The translations under genes were made by a program, and so were the position numbers. Source: JBGQDM01 sp041495845 (GTDB taxonomy: Bacteria > Acidobacteriota > Terriglobia > Terriglobales > Acidobacteriaceae). Taken from it: 18,188 nucleotides of DNA. Where the stretch lies: NCBI GenBank assembly GCA_041495845.1, contig JBGQDM010000067.1:1-18188 (forward strand). Direction: 5' to 3'. The notes under the pieces are model-generated. The model was not told the DNA's origin. It did no database searches and saw nothing but the letters and a program-made list of their open reading frames with translations. Positions 1 to 6,789 of the stretch are shown here, in pieces. Position 1 is the first letter of the stretch. Each line of letters begins with the position of its first letter.

Positions 1-1
1 C

Positions 2-268
2 GACCCGGTGGTGGCGGCGCGGGTCCGCGCCATTGATGCCGCGGGGGGCAATGCGTTCTTTCAATACCAGGTGCCGGCCGCCGTGATCACGCTCAAACAG
101 GGCTTCGGACGCCTCATCCGCTCACTCACCGACCGCGGCCTCCTGGCCCTGCTCGACAATCGCATCCTGAAAAAAGCCTACGGGCGCGTGTTTATCGAAA
201 GCCTGCCCGAATACCGGCGCACGACGGACCTGCGCGTGGTGGAGGAGTTTTTCGGGCGGGACTTATAA
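2..268 (+). CDS. DinG/Rad3-type ATP-dependent DNA helicase, C-terminal fragment
   Basis: This is the 3' end of a gene entering from the left edge; the frame is open from base 2 and no start is visible. The 88 or so residues contain the superfamily 2 helicase motif VI in the form QGFGRLIRS followed by DRG and LLDNRI. This is the hallmark C-terminus of the XPD/DinG family, whose arginines contact ATP. The family unwinds DNA 5' to 3', usually with an iron-sulfur cluster, and helps resolve R-loops and damaged forks. The Walker A motif and the Fe-S cysteines would lie outside the window, so subtype and intactness cannot be judged. A TATAAT hexamer for the next gene overlaps its stop codon. Confidence 0.85.
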   Translation, partial: DPVVAARVRAIDAAGGNAFFQYQVPAAVITLKQGFGRLIRSLTDRGLLALLDNRILKKAYGRVFIESLPEYRRTTDLRVVEEFFGRDL

Positions 269-269
269 T
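264..269 (+). promoter_or_regulatory. -10-like TATAAT, candidate leaderless promoter
   Basis: A perfect TATAAT overlaps the helicase stop codon and ends 7 nt before a GTG start. There is no Shine-Dalgarno sequence between them, so transcription would begin at or next to the start codon. No convincing -35 box is visible. Confidence 0.4.
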
Positions 270-276
270 TTGAGAC

Positions 277-432
277 GTGGACAAGATCGAGCCTACCCGA
301 GCCGGCACCTTCGAGAGCGCGAGTGCTAACCGCCTGATCAAGGAAGCGGCTGAATTCTTCCGTACTCTTGAAGACCGCGACGACCGTGGGGCCCTCCAGT
401 CCGCGACGTTCCGCTCGCTGGCCCGGGACTAG
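277..432 (+). CDS. candidate small protein, 51 aa, unknown function
   Basis: This is a short open frame of 51 codons plus TAG beginning with GTG, in a different frame from the upstream helicase. The predicted product is hydrophilic and probably helical (for example NRLIKEAAEFFRTLEDRD), with no signal peptide, membrane segment or recognised domain. Support for coding comes from GC-rich third positions like those of neighbouring core genes, and from the TATAAT hexamer exactly 7 nt upstream, a spacing seen at three other genes here. The frame stops just before the interspersed repeat cluster begins. It could still be chance; conservation in relatives would decide. Confidence 0.4.
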   Translation: MDKIEPTRAGTFESASANRLIKEAAEFFRTLEDRDDRGALQSATFRSLARD

Positions 433-439
433 GCCTCTT

Positions 440-608
440 CGTGCACCTTCGTGCCCTTCGTGGTTTCAGCTTTTCTCTGCGTTCTCTGCGGCCTTCCTCC
501 GCGCCCTCTGCGTTTAGAGATTTTTGCTCTTCCTCAACATCCGTGCTCATCCGTGAAATCCGTGGCAGCCGTCTGGTGGTTTTTCTCTGCGTTCTCTGCG
601 CCCCGCAC
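440..608. repeat. mosaic interspersed repeat cluster
   Basis: The gap between the 51-codon frame and queD is filled by short stacked repeat units. CTTCGTG/CCTTCGTG units occupy 440-462. The 20-mer ttttctctgcgttctctgcg occurs identically at 471-490 and 581-600. CTCCGCGCCCTCTGCG at 497-512 recurs exactly at 11303-11318. The 27-mer at 539-565 recurs with one mismatch at 3708-3734. Open frames through this stretch have repetitive, low-information translations and are not believed to be genes. The role is unknown; similar mosaic repeats are recalled from Acidobacteriota and other environmental genomes. Confidence 0.75.
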
Positions 609-627
609 CAGCTGCCCTACCCCGCGC

Positions 628-633
628 TACAAT
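628..633 (+). promoter_or_regulatory. -10-like TACAAT upstream of queD
   Basis: TACAAT in the context GCGCTACAATAAAGG lies about 55 nt before queD, just after the repeat cluster. It would give a leader of roughly 48 nt that includes the GAGG Shine-Dalgarno of queD. No good -35 box is seen 16-18 bp upstream. No preQ1 riboswitch-like structure is recognisable in the leader. Confidence 0.4.
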
Positions 634-688
634 AAAGGATTGAGCAGTGCCGTCCTCGCCAGCAATCATGCGGGCCGGGTGAGGGAAT

Positions 689-1066
689 ATGTTCGAAGTC
701 ACCGTCGAAGATACGTTTGCCGCGGGTCACTACCTGCGCAATTACAAAGGCAAGTGCGAAAATCCGCACGGCCACAACTACCGGGTGCGCGTGACCCTGG
801 CCAGCACCCAACTGGATAAAGCCGGCTTGCTGCTCGATTTCAAAGACTTGCGCGAAGTCATGAAGCATGTGATTGACCGCCTTGATCACCGGATGATCAA
901 CGACATTGCGCCCTTCACCACCGTCAACCCCTCGGCGGAGAACCTGGCCAAGTATTTCTACGACGAGACCAACAGCAAGCTGCGCGGGGAAACCGTGGGG
1001 CGCGTCGGCGTAAAGAGCGTCACCATCTGGGAAACGGACGAAACCACCGCCACCTATTTCGAGTAG
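689..1066 (+). CDS. queD: 6-carboxy-5,6,7,8-tetrahydropterin synthase QueD
   Basis: The 125-aa protein belongs to the PTPS/QueD family. It converts 7,8-dihydroneopterin triphosphate to 6-carboxytetrahydropterin, the first committed step to preQ0, in the cytoplasm. The zinc ligands are visible as His14, His27 and His29, the last two in CENPHGH, which also carries the catalytic Cys23. The Asp66-His67 pair of the catalytic relay is present, as is the conserved SAENLAKYF segment. Length matches bacterial QueD (about 120 aa). The ATG is preceded by GAGG about 6 nt upstream. It is followed after 15 nt by queE and then queC, so the three form one pathway operon. Confidence 0.95.
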   Translation: MFEVTVEDTFAAGHYLRNYKGKCENPHGHNYRVRVTLASTQLDKAGLLLDFKDLREVMKHVIDRLDHRMINDIAPFTTVNPSAENLAKYFYDETNSKLRGETVGRVGVKSVTIWETDETTATYFE

Positions 1067-1081
1067 CCGGCGGGCACGCCC

Positions 1082-1765
1082 ATGCAGATCACGGAAATTT
1101 ACAAGTCGCTGCAGGGTGAATCCACGTTTGCGGGATTGCCCTGCGTCTTCGTGCGATTGACCGGCTGCAACCTGCGCTGCTCGTGGTGCGACAGCGAGTA
1201 CACCTTCACCGGCGGGCATAAGATGACCTCCGAACAGATTCAGGCGGAGGTGGACCGCCTCAACCCCGGCGGCGGACTGGTCGAGATCACCGGCGGCGAA
1301 CCCATGTTGCAGGAGCGCGAACTTCTCCCACTGATGCGAACCCTGCTGGCCGCCGGACACCAATTGCTGCTGGAAACCAGCGGCGAACGCCCGCTGGCCG
1401 CCGTACCGAAAGAAGTGGTGAAGATCGTGGACGTGAAGTGTCCGCATTCGGGCGAGCCGGGAACGTTCCACATGGAAAATCTCGCCGCGCTCAGCCCGCG
1501 CGATGAGATGAAATTCGTGCTCAGCGACCGAGTGGATTATGAGTTTGCGCGCGATTTTGCGCAGCAGCATGAACTGGCCAAGCGAGTGAATGCGGTGTTG
1601 TTTTCGCCCGCCTTTCGCAAGGATGCTCTCGGCAGCCGCGACACTTCCCACTGCCTGCTCGACCCGCAACAGCTGGCCGAATGGATGCTGGCTGACAACG
1701 TGCCCGCACGCCTCAGCCTGCAGTTGCACAAGTTTATCTGGGACCCGGCCACCAAGGGGGTCTGA
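1082..1765 (+). CDS. queE: 7-carboxy-7-deazaguanine synthase QueE (radical SAM)
   Basis: The 227-aa radical SAM enzyme rearranges 6-carboxytetrahydropterin to 7-carboxy-7-deazaguanine, step two towards preQ0. The [4Fe-4S] cysteines are Cys29, Cys33 and Cys36 in CNLRCSWCD (CxxxCxxC spacing). The N-terminal YKSLQGES substrate-site segment and the ITGGEP SAM-binding motif near residues 74-79 are present. Length is typical of QueE. It begins 15 nt after queD and ends 10 nt before queC, consistent with co-transcription. No truncation or missing key residue was noticed. Confidence 0.95.
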   Translation: MQITEIYKSLQGESTFAGLPCVFVRLTGCNLRCSWCDSEYTFTGGHKMTSEQIQAEVDRLNPGGGLVEITGGEPMLQERELLPLMRTLLAAGHQLLLETSGERPLAAVPKEVVKIVDVKCPHSGEPGTFHMENLAALSPRDEMKFVLSDRVDYEFARDFAQQHELAKRVNAVLFSPAFRKDALGSRDTSHCLLDPQQLAEWMLADNVPARLSLQLHKFIWDPATKGV

Positions 1766-1775
1766 CAATCAACGC

Positions 1776-2474
1776 GTGGCTCCTAAATCCAAAGCCGTGG
1801 TCCTGCTCTCCGGTGGCATGGATTCCTGCGTCTGCGCCGCTTTGGCGGCGCGCGATCATGACGCCGCCGCGCTCCACGTCAGCTACGGCCAGCGTACGGA
1901 AGAACGCGAGCAGCGTGCCTTCCTGGCCATCTGTGACCGGCTGCAGATTCGCCAGCGCCTGCTCGTCCGCAACGAGGCGTTGCGCGCCATCGGCGGGTCC
2001 GCGCTCACCGACCCCAACATCGCCGTCCCGGAAGCGGGTCCGCTCGACTCGCACTCCGGCACTCAGGTCCCCGTCACCTACGTCCCCTTCCGCAACGCCC
2101 ACTTTCTCGCTGTAGCAGTGAGTTGGGCCGAGGTTCTAGGCGCGGAGAAGGTCTACATTGGCGCGGTTGAGCAGGACAGCTCCGGCTATCCCGACTGCCG
2201 TCCAGCCTACTACGAGGCCTTCAATCAGGTGGTTCGCACCGGCACCCGTGACGGCCGCATTGAGATCGCAACCCCGCTGATCGCGCTGCGCAAAACCGCC
2301 ATTGTGCGTCTTGGCCTTGAACTGGGGGCACCCTTCGATTTAACGTGGTCATGCTATCGCTGGGAAGACCGGGCCTGCGGCGTGTGTGACAGCTGTAGGC
2401 TGCGGCTGCGGGCCTTCCAGGAAGCGGGAGTGCCGGACCCGATTCCCTATAGGACGGGAGTTCCGGCGCCGTAA
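1776..2474 (+). CDS. queC: 7-cyano-7-deazaguanine (preQ0) synthase QueC
   Basis: The 232-aa ATP-dependent amidoligase/nitrile synthase turns 7-carboxy-7-deazaguanine plus ammonia into preQ0. The PP-loop ATP-binding motif SGGMDS spans residues 12-17. The C-terminal zinc site is complete as Cys193, Cys201, Cys204 and Cys207 (CGVCDSC context). The frame is open further upstream inside queE, but the family begins just before the PP-loop. The GTG at 1776 (V-A-P-K-S-K-A-V-V-L-L-S-G-G) is therefore chosen; it lies 10 nt after the queE stop. No queF, folE, tgt or DNA-transglycosylase gene lies in the window, so whether preQ0 feeds tRNA queuosine or something else is not shown here. Confidence 0.93.
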   Translation: MAPKSKAVVLLSGGMDSCVCAALAARDHDAAALHVSYGQRTEEREQRAFLAICDRLQIRQRLLVRNEALRAIGGSALTDPNIAVPEAGPLDSHSGTQVPVTYVPFRNAHFLAVAVSWAEVLGAEKVYIGAVEQDSSGYPDCRPAYYEAFNQVVRTGTRDGRIEIATPLIALRKTAIVRLGLELGAPFDLTWSCYRWEDRACGVCDSCRLRLRAFQEAGVPDPIPYRTGVPAP

Positions 2475-2531
2475 CAGGCATCCTTCTGCCGTCTTTATTG
2501 ATCGAATCTTCCAGGAGCCGGGAGGCCCAAG

Positions 2532-3644
2532 ATGAAGCATCGTTTCGTGGTCCTGATGGTCACGCTGATCGTCACGCTGCTGGCCGTCGCGTTGTCCGCG
2601 CCGCCGCTCGCCGCGCAGGCCACCACCACAGTCAAAGGCGTCTGCCGCGACCTCGACGGCAAGCCTTACCCCAACGCCACCGTCGAACTCTACAGTGCCG
2701 AGAGCGGACGCAAATACACGCTCAAGACCAACGGTAAGGGCGAATATTTTTCGCTCGGCATCGCCAGCGGATCCTACAAAGTCTCCCTGATCGTGGATGG
2801 CAAGGTCATCTTCTACCTCAACGGCGTCAACGTCTCCCTGCAGCAGGAGGAGAACGTGATCGACGTTGACCTGAAGAAGGAACAGGCCGCGCAAGGCAAC
2901 CAGATGTCCGAGGCGGACCGCAAGAAGCTGCAGGAGCAGCAGGAGAAACAGCAGAAAGAACAACTGACGGTCAAGGGCCTGAATGACAGCCTCGCCGGCG
3001 CTCGGGCCGCCATGACCGCCAACAACTGGGACCAGGCCGTGCAGTTGATGACGGCAGCCACCCAGGTGGACCCCAATCGCGACCTGCTCTGGTTCACGCT
3101 GGCCGATTCCCTGCGCGGCCAAGGCAAAGCCCTGGAGAAGACCGACCGACCCGCGGCACAGAATTCCTACACCCAGGCAGTCGCCGCCTACGAGAAAGCC
3201 ATCGCCCTGAAGCCGCAAGCACCTTACTACAACAACCTGGGCGAGGTTTACGCCAAGGCCGGGCGCACGGAAGATGCCGTGAAGGCCTATGATCAGGCGG
3301 CCACGCTCGATCCTCCGGGTTCCGGCCAGTATTTCTTCAACGAAGGCGCTGTGCTTACCAACACCAACAAGATGGATGAAGCCATCGCCGCTTTCAAGAA
3401 GGCCATCGCCGCCGACCCCAACAAGCCGGAGCCTTACTACTGGCTGGGGGTAAACATGATTGGCAAAGCCACGCTCAAAGGCGACAAGATGATCGCCCCC
3501 GATGGCACTGCCGAAGCGTTCCAGAAATATCTGGAACTGGCGCCCACGGGCAGCTTTGCGCAGCCCGCCAAGGACATGCTCGCCAGCATCGGAGCCTCCG
3601 TGGAAACTGGCTTCGGCAAGAAAAAAGGCACGAAGAAACAGTGA
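2532..3644 (+). CDS. secreted TPR protein with carboxypeptidase-regulatory-like N-terminus
   Basis: The 370-aa protein has a signal peptide: basic start, hydrophobic stretch at residues 5-23, and probable cleavage near AAQA at residues 27-30. Residues about 33-115 form a carboxypeptidase-regulatory-like beta-sandwich (VKGVCRDLDGKPYPNATVELYS). Residues about 117-145 are a Lys/Gln/Glu-rich, probably coiled linker. Residues about 150-355 hold tetratricopeptide repeats such as AVAAYEKAIALKPQAPYYNNLGEVYAKAGR. The C-terminus is a lysine-rich tail. This architecture is common in Acidobacteriota and suggests an envelope protein-protein scaffold; no enzymatic motif is visible. A GGGAGG Shine-Dalgarno supports the ATG. 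It is followed directly by a strong hairpin. Specific partners are unknown. Confidence 0.85.
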   Translation: MKHRFVVLMVTLIVTLLAVALSAPPLAAQATTTVKGVCRDLDGKPYPNATVELYSAESGRKYTLKTNGKGEYFSLGIASGSYKVSLIVDGKVIFYLNGVNVSLQQEENVIDVDLKKEQAAQGNQMSEADRKKLQEQQEKQQKEQLTVKGLNDSLAGARAAMTANNWDQAVQLMTAATQVDPNRDLLWFTLADSLRGQGKALEKTDRPAAQNSYTQAVAAYEKAIALKPQAPYYNNLGEVYAKAGRTEDAVKAYDQAATLDPPGSGQYFFNEGAVLTNTNKMDEAIAAFKKAIAADPNKPEPYYWLGVNMIGKATLKGDKMIAPDGTAEAFQKYLELAPTGSFAQPAKDMLASIGASVETGFGKKKGTKKQ

Positions 3645-3653
3645 CTGCCCAGG

Positions 3654-3690
3654 GGCGCGGCTTTCGGGCCGCGCCGCCTGCCCTTTAGAA
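3654..3690 (+). terminator. probable Rho-independent terminator after the TPR gene
   Basis: A perfect 8-bp stem GGCGCGGC / GCCGCGCC (3654-3661 and 3668-3675) closes a TTTCGG loop and lies 10 nt after the stop codon. The flanks can extend the pairing (CAGG/CCTG with a bulge). The following CCCTTTAGAATTTT is only moderately T-rich. Confidence 0.7.
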
Positions 3691-3707
3691 TTTTCGCCTT
3701 TGCCCCA

Positions 3708-3734
3708 ATCCGTGCTCATCCGGGAAATCCGTGG
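3708..3734. repeat. interspersed repeat unit, second copy
   Basis: This 27-bp unit matches 539-565 with one mismatch (T to G near the middle). It lies between the TPR gene terminator and the PilT-like gene. It contains the ATCCGTG units arranged as in the first copy, in the same orientation relative to the flanking genes. Confidence 0.7.
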
Positions 3735-3796
3735 CTAGCCCCCGGTTACCATCGGCCACGTCCCAACAGTCTTACCGCCTCCCTCGCTCCCGGCCT

Positions 3797-3802
3797 TACA
3801 GT
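3797..3802 (+). promoter_or_regulatory. -10-like TACAGT upstream of the PilT-like gene
   Basis: TACAGT lies about 50 nt before the chosen GTG start of the ATPase gene. It would give a leader carrying the GGGGA Shine-Dalgarno-like sequence at 3845-3849. No strong -35 element is seen. Confidence 0.3.
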
Positions 3803-3854
3803 AGAAGTTGCGAGCGCTCTCATCCCCCAGGTGCACTCCTGCGCGGGGATCTTC

Positions 3855-5015
3855 GTGTCGAAACCATCCACTTCGGCGGGCACGGCGGCACGCATTGCCA
3901 GCGTGCCCGAACTCCTGGCGCACATGCTGCGAGTTTCGCCGCAGGTGAGTGATCTGATTTTCTCTCCTGGCCGCCCGCCCCAAGTACAAGTGCGCCGCGG
4001 GCTGATTCCGGTGGAGGCGGCCCCGTTTACCATCCTCTCGGCCGACGACACCCGCCGCCTGGCCAGCGAACTGCTCGGCAACAACAAGAACGCAATTTCC
4101 GCCCTGCGCGAACATGGCGCCTGCGATGTTTCGTATGGACTGCCCGGCGTGGCGCGTTTCCGCGTCAACGTTTTCATCCAGCGTGGAAGTTGCGCCGTCA
4201 TCATGCGCGTCATTCCCACTGGAATCCCGTCGTTCGAGGCCCTGGGCCTGCCCACGCAACTGGCCAGCCTGGCCCATCTGCAGGATGGCATCGTGTTGGT
4301 GAGCGGTGGCGCCGGTTCCGGCAAATCGTCCACCCTGGCTGCCCTGCTTGACAGCATCAATGACCAGCACTCGTACCACGTCATCACCATCGAAGATCCC
4401 ATTGAGTTTCTACACAACCACAAGCGTTGCACCATCCACCAGCGTGAATTGCACAGTGACACCCCCAGTTTTGCGCTGGCCCTGCGTTCCGCGCTGCGCC
4501 AGGCGCCGAACGTAATTCTGGTGGGCGACATTCGCGATCGGGAAACGCTTGATATCGTGCTGGAAGCGGCCGAAACCGGCCATCTCGTGCTTTCCAGTGT
4601 CCACGCCGCCGACATCGCCAAAACACTGGGCCGCCTCGTGAGCTACTACCCGTTGGTGGAGCAACCGGCGGAGCGCGCTCGCATCGCCCGTTGTTTCCGC
4701 GCCGTGGTTTGCCAACGCCTGCTGCCCGGCAAAAACGGTGAGGGCCGCGTGCCGGCCGTCGAGATTCTCAAGTCCACGCCCCAGACCCGGGATGCGGTGG
4801 AGTTTGGCGATCCCGCGCACCTGCACGAGACCATGCAGAACGGCGCCACCGCTGGCATGCAGATCTTCGATGACGAGATCCTGCGCCTGGTGCGCCAAGG
4901 TCTGGTCACGGCCGAGGTGGCCACCCAATTCGCTTCCCATCCCGTGCAGTTGCGCGAGCAGTTGGAACGTGATTCTGCAGGCTCTGATTCTGCCGCTTCC
5001 GCCGCCCATTCCTGA
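3855..5015 (+). CDS. PilT/PilU-family type IV pilus retraction ATPase
   Basis: This GspE/PilT-superfamily hexameric ATPase would power pilus retraction at the inner membrane. Walker A is GGAGSGKS at residues 151-158. The Asp-box region ITIEDPIEF, the Walker B region VILVGDIRDRETL and the His-box region LSSVHAADIAKTLGR follow in order. The usual Walker B form in PilT/PilU is GE(M/I)RD; here the Glu is Asp. The N-terminal domain begins SDLIFSPGRPPQVQVRRG, a weakened version of the SDLHLS motif. The C-terminal AIRNLIRE motif is replaced by QTRDAV. The frame is open to a GTG at 3831, but the GTG at 3855 has GGGGA 5 nt upstream and is preferred (386 aa). No pilB or pilC is adjacent. It is probably a divergent PilT/PilU paralogue, perhaps with altered catalysis. 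Confidence 0.85.
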   Translation: MSKPSTSAGTAARIASVPELLAHMLRVSPQVSDLIFSPGRPPQVQVRRGLIPVEAAPFTILSADDTRRLASELLGNNKNAISALREHGACDVSYGLPGVARFRVNVFIQRGSCAVIMRVIPTGIPSFEALGLPTQLASLAHLQDGIVLVSGGAGSGKSSTLAALLDSINDQHSYHVITIEDPIEFLHNHKRCTIHQRELHSDTPSFALALRSALRQAPNVILVGDIRDRETLDIVLEAAETGHLVLSSVHAADIAKTLGRLVSYYPLVEQPAERARIARCFRAVVCQRLLPGKNGEGRVPAVEILKSTPQTRDAVEFGDPAHLHETMQNGATAGMQIFDDEILRLVRQGLVTAEVATQFASHPVQLREQLERDSAGSDSAASAAHS

Positions 5016-5039
5016 ACCCATAACCGCATCGCTCTGTCG

Positions 5040-5045
5040 TATCAT
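5040..5045 (+). promoter_or_regulatory. -10-like TATCAT, candidate leaderless promoter of moeA
   Basis: TATCAT ends 7 nt before the moeA ATG, and no Shine-Dalgarno lies between. Transcription starting 7-8 nt downstream would begin at the ATG itself. This is the same arrangement as at 277, 8076 and 11369. Confidence 0.4.
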
Positions 5046-5052
5046 CGCCTGC

Positions 5053-6276
5053 ATGCCGGAGGAAACTCTTCTGAGCTTTGAGCAGGCCCGCGCGCTGGTG
5101 GAGAAGCACGCCGCAACGCTACCCACGCCACCGGACGAATCGGTCGGCCTGGGGCAAAGCGCGGGGCGGGTGTTGGCCGAAACCATCGCCGCCGACCGTG
5201 ACTTCCCACCCTTTCCCCGCGCCACCCGTGATGGCTTTGCGGTGCGCGCAGCCGATCTGGCCACTTTGCCCGCGCGCCTCCGCGTGGTGGGCGAGATCAA
5301 GGCGGGCGCTGGAATCGAGGCGGCATCTCTGCGCGTCGGTGCGGGCGAAGCTTGCGCCATCATGACCGGCGCACCCGCTCCTGCCGGCAGCGACGCTGTC
5401 GTCATGGTGGAATACACCGCGCAAGCAGCCGGGATGGTTGAAATCTCACGCGCTGTCGCCGCCGGAGAAAACATTGTTCCCGCCGGAGCCGAAGCACGAC
5501 AAAGCTCTGTGCTGCTCACCCCGGGGACGCGCCTGGACCACGCTGCCATCGCCGTTGCCGCCTCCGTGGGCCGCTTGCGCTTGCAGGTGTATCGCCAGCC
5601 GCGCGTTGCTGTGCTCGCTACCGGAGACGAGATTGTGGACATCGCGGCCACTCCCGGGACCTTCCAGATCAGGAACTCGAATTCACATTCGCTGGCCGCG
5701 CAGGTTCAGCGCGCCGGTGGTGGGCCCGTGATGCTGCCGGTTGCGCCCGACGAAAAATCGCGCCTGCGTGAACTGGTGGCTGCCGGCCTCCAGTCCGATC
5801 TGTTGCTCTTGAGCGGAGGCGTCTCTGTAGGCCGTTACGATCTGGTGGAGCAGGTACTCGCCGAACTGCGGGCCGAGTTCTTTTTCACCGGCGCCCGCAT
5901 CCAGCCGGGCAAGCCCATTGTCTTCGGAAGGTGCCAATCAAAGTATTTCTTCGGCCTGCCGGGCAATCCCGTTTCCACCATGGTGACATTTGAGCTGTTC
6001 GCCCGGCCCATGTTGGATGCGCTCAGCGGGGCCGCGCCCGGCAAGCTGCGTCTCCTGCACGCGCGGCTGCAGGCGCCTGTCCGCACCAAGACCGGACTGA
6101 CGCGGTTTCTCCCCGGGCTGCTCACCGGGGAATTTGCCCAAACGGAGGTGCAGCTGCTTCCCTGGCAAGGCTCGGGGGATCTTGCCGCCAGCGTTCGCGC
6201 CAACTGTTACGTGGTCATCCCACCCGATCGCGAACTTGTTCCGGGTGGGGAATGGGTCGCCATCCTGCCGCGCTGA
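5053..6276 (+). CDS. moeA: molybdopterin molybdenumtransferase MoeA
   Basis: The 407-aa enzyme inserts molybdate into adenylylated molybdopterin, the last step of basic molybdenum cofactor synthesis, in the cytoplasm. Visible family features are the N-terminal FEQARALV and FPRATRDGFAVRAADL segments, VAVLATGDEIVD, the MoCF-fold signature LLLSGGVSVGRYD, GKPIVFG and FGLPGNPVSTMVTFELF, then a C-terminal beta-barrel domain. Length matches E. coli MoeA (411 aa). The frame is open far upstream into the ATPase gene, but the family start fits the ATG at 5053, which has a -10 hexamer 7 nt upstream. It heads the moeA-moaC-regulator-mogA cluster. Confidence 0.95.
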   Translation: MPEETLLSFEQARALVEKHAATLPTPPDESVGLGQSAGRVLAETIAADRDFPPFPRATRDGFAVRAADLATLPARLRVVGEIKAGAGIEAASLRVGAGEACAIMTGAPAPAGSDAVVMVEYTAQAAGMVEISRAVAAGENIVPAGAEARQSSVLLTPGTRLDHAAIAVAASVGRLRLQVYRQPRVAVLATGDEIVDIAATPGTFQIRNSNSHSLAAQVQRAGGGPVMLPVAPDEKSRLRELVAAGLQSDLLLLSGGVSVGRYDLVEQVLAELRAEFFFTGARIQPGKPIVFGRCQSKYFFGLPGNPVSTMVTFELFARPMLDALSGAAPGKLRLLHARLQAPVRTKTGLTRFLPGLLTGEFAQTEVQLLPWQGSGDLAASVRANCYVVIPPDRELVPGGEWVAILPR

Positions 6277-6307
6277 TCCTGTGCTCGCATGTAAGATGGA
6301 AGGGCAG

Positions 6308-6781
6308 ATGGCCAAGAAGCTTTCCCACTACGGCGGCGATGGCCGGGCGCGCATGGTGGATGTTTCCGTGAAGCGCGCGACGCGGCGCACCGCTGAGGCG
6401 TCCGCGTTTGTCACCTTGAAGCCGAAGGTGCTGCGGGCACTGCCGAAGAACCCCAAGGGCGATCCCCTGGAAGTGGCGCGGCTGGCGGGAATTCTCGCCG
6501 CCAAACGCACCGCCGAGCTCATTCCCATGTGCCATCCGCTGCCCCTCACCCACGTTGATGTGGCCTTGCGCCTGTGCGAGAATGGCGTCGCCATCACCGC
6601 CAGCGCCGCCACCACTGCGGTCACGGGCGTGGAAATGGAGGCGATGACCGCCGCCAGCGTGGCCGCGCTCACCGTCTACGACATGTGCAAAGCCCTCGAC
6701 AAGGGAATTGAAATCCGGGAAATTGTTCTGCAGAGCAAGACCGGCGGCAAGAGTGGCAACTACTCCCGCCGCAGGAAATAA
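6308..6781 (+). CDS. moaC: cyclic pyranopterin monophosphate synthase MoaC
   Basis: The 157-aa enzyme acts with the GTP 3',8-cyclase MoaA to form cyclic pyranopterin monophosphate, the first stage of molybdenum cofactor synthesis. The start LSHYGGDGRARMVDVS, the AELIPMCHPLPLTHVDV segment and MTAASVAALTVYDMCKALDK with its active-site lysines are characteristic. Length is normal (about 160 aa). Two in-frame ATGs exist, at 6296 and 6308. The second is chosen because GGAAGGG lies just upstream and because it gives the usual MoaC N-terminus. It begins 31 nt after moeA and ends 8 nt before the response regulator. moaA is not in the window. Confidence 0.94.
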   Translation: MAKKLSHYGGDGRARMVDVSVKRATRRTAEASAFVTLKPKVLRALPKNPKGDPLEVARLAGILAAKRTAELIPMCHPLPLTHVDVALRLCENGVAITASAATTAVTGVEMEAMTAASVAALTVYDMCKALDKGIEIREIVLQSKTGGKSGNYSRRRK

Positions 6782-6789
6782 CCACGCCC

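Noticed and set aside
440..608. CRISPR array or coding region in the repeat cluster
   Set aside because: Units are of unequal length, mosaic and without regular spacers; frames through it translate to repetitive low-information peptides.
610..688. preQ1 riboswitch ahead of queD
   Set aside because: No preQ1-I or preQ1-II-like stem and A-rich tail could be recognised in the leader.
617..1768. Long minus-strand frame of 383 codons across queD and queE
   Set aside because: It is antisense to two well-supported enzymes with intact catalytic motifs; long antisense frames are common in high-GC DNA.
2349..3719. Minus-strand frame of 456 codons across the TPR gene
   Set aside because: Low-complexity leucine/glycine-rich translation, antisense to a gene with a signal peptide and TPR repeats.
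4410..5651. Minus-strand frame of 413 codons across the PilT-like gene and moeA
   Set aside because: Antisense to two family-assigned genes; the translation has no recognisable domain.
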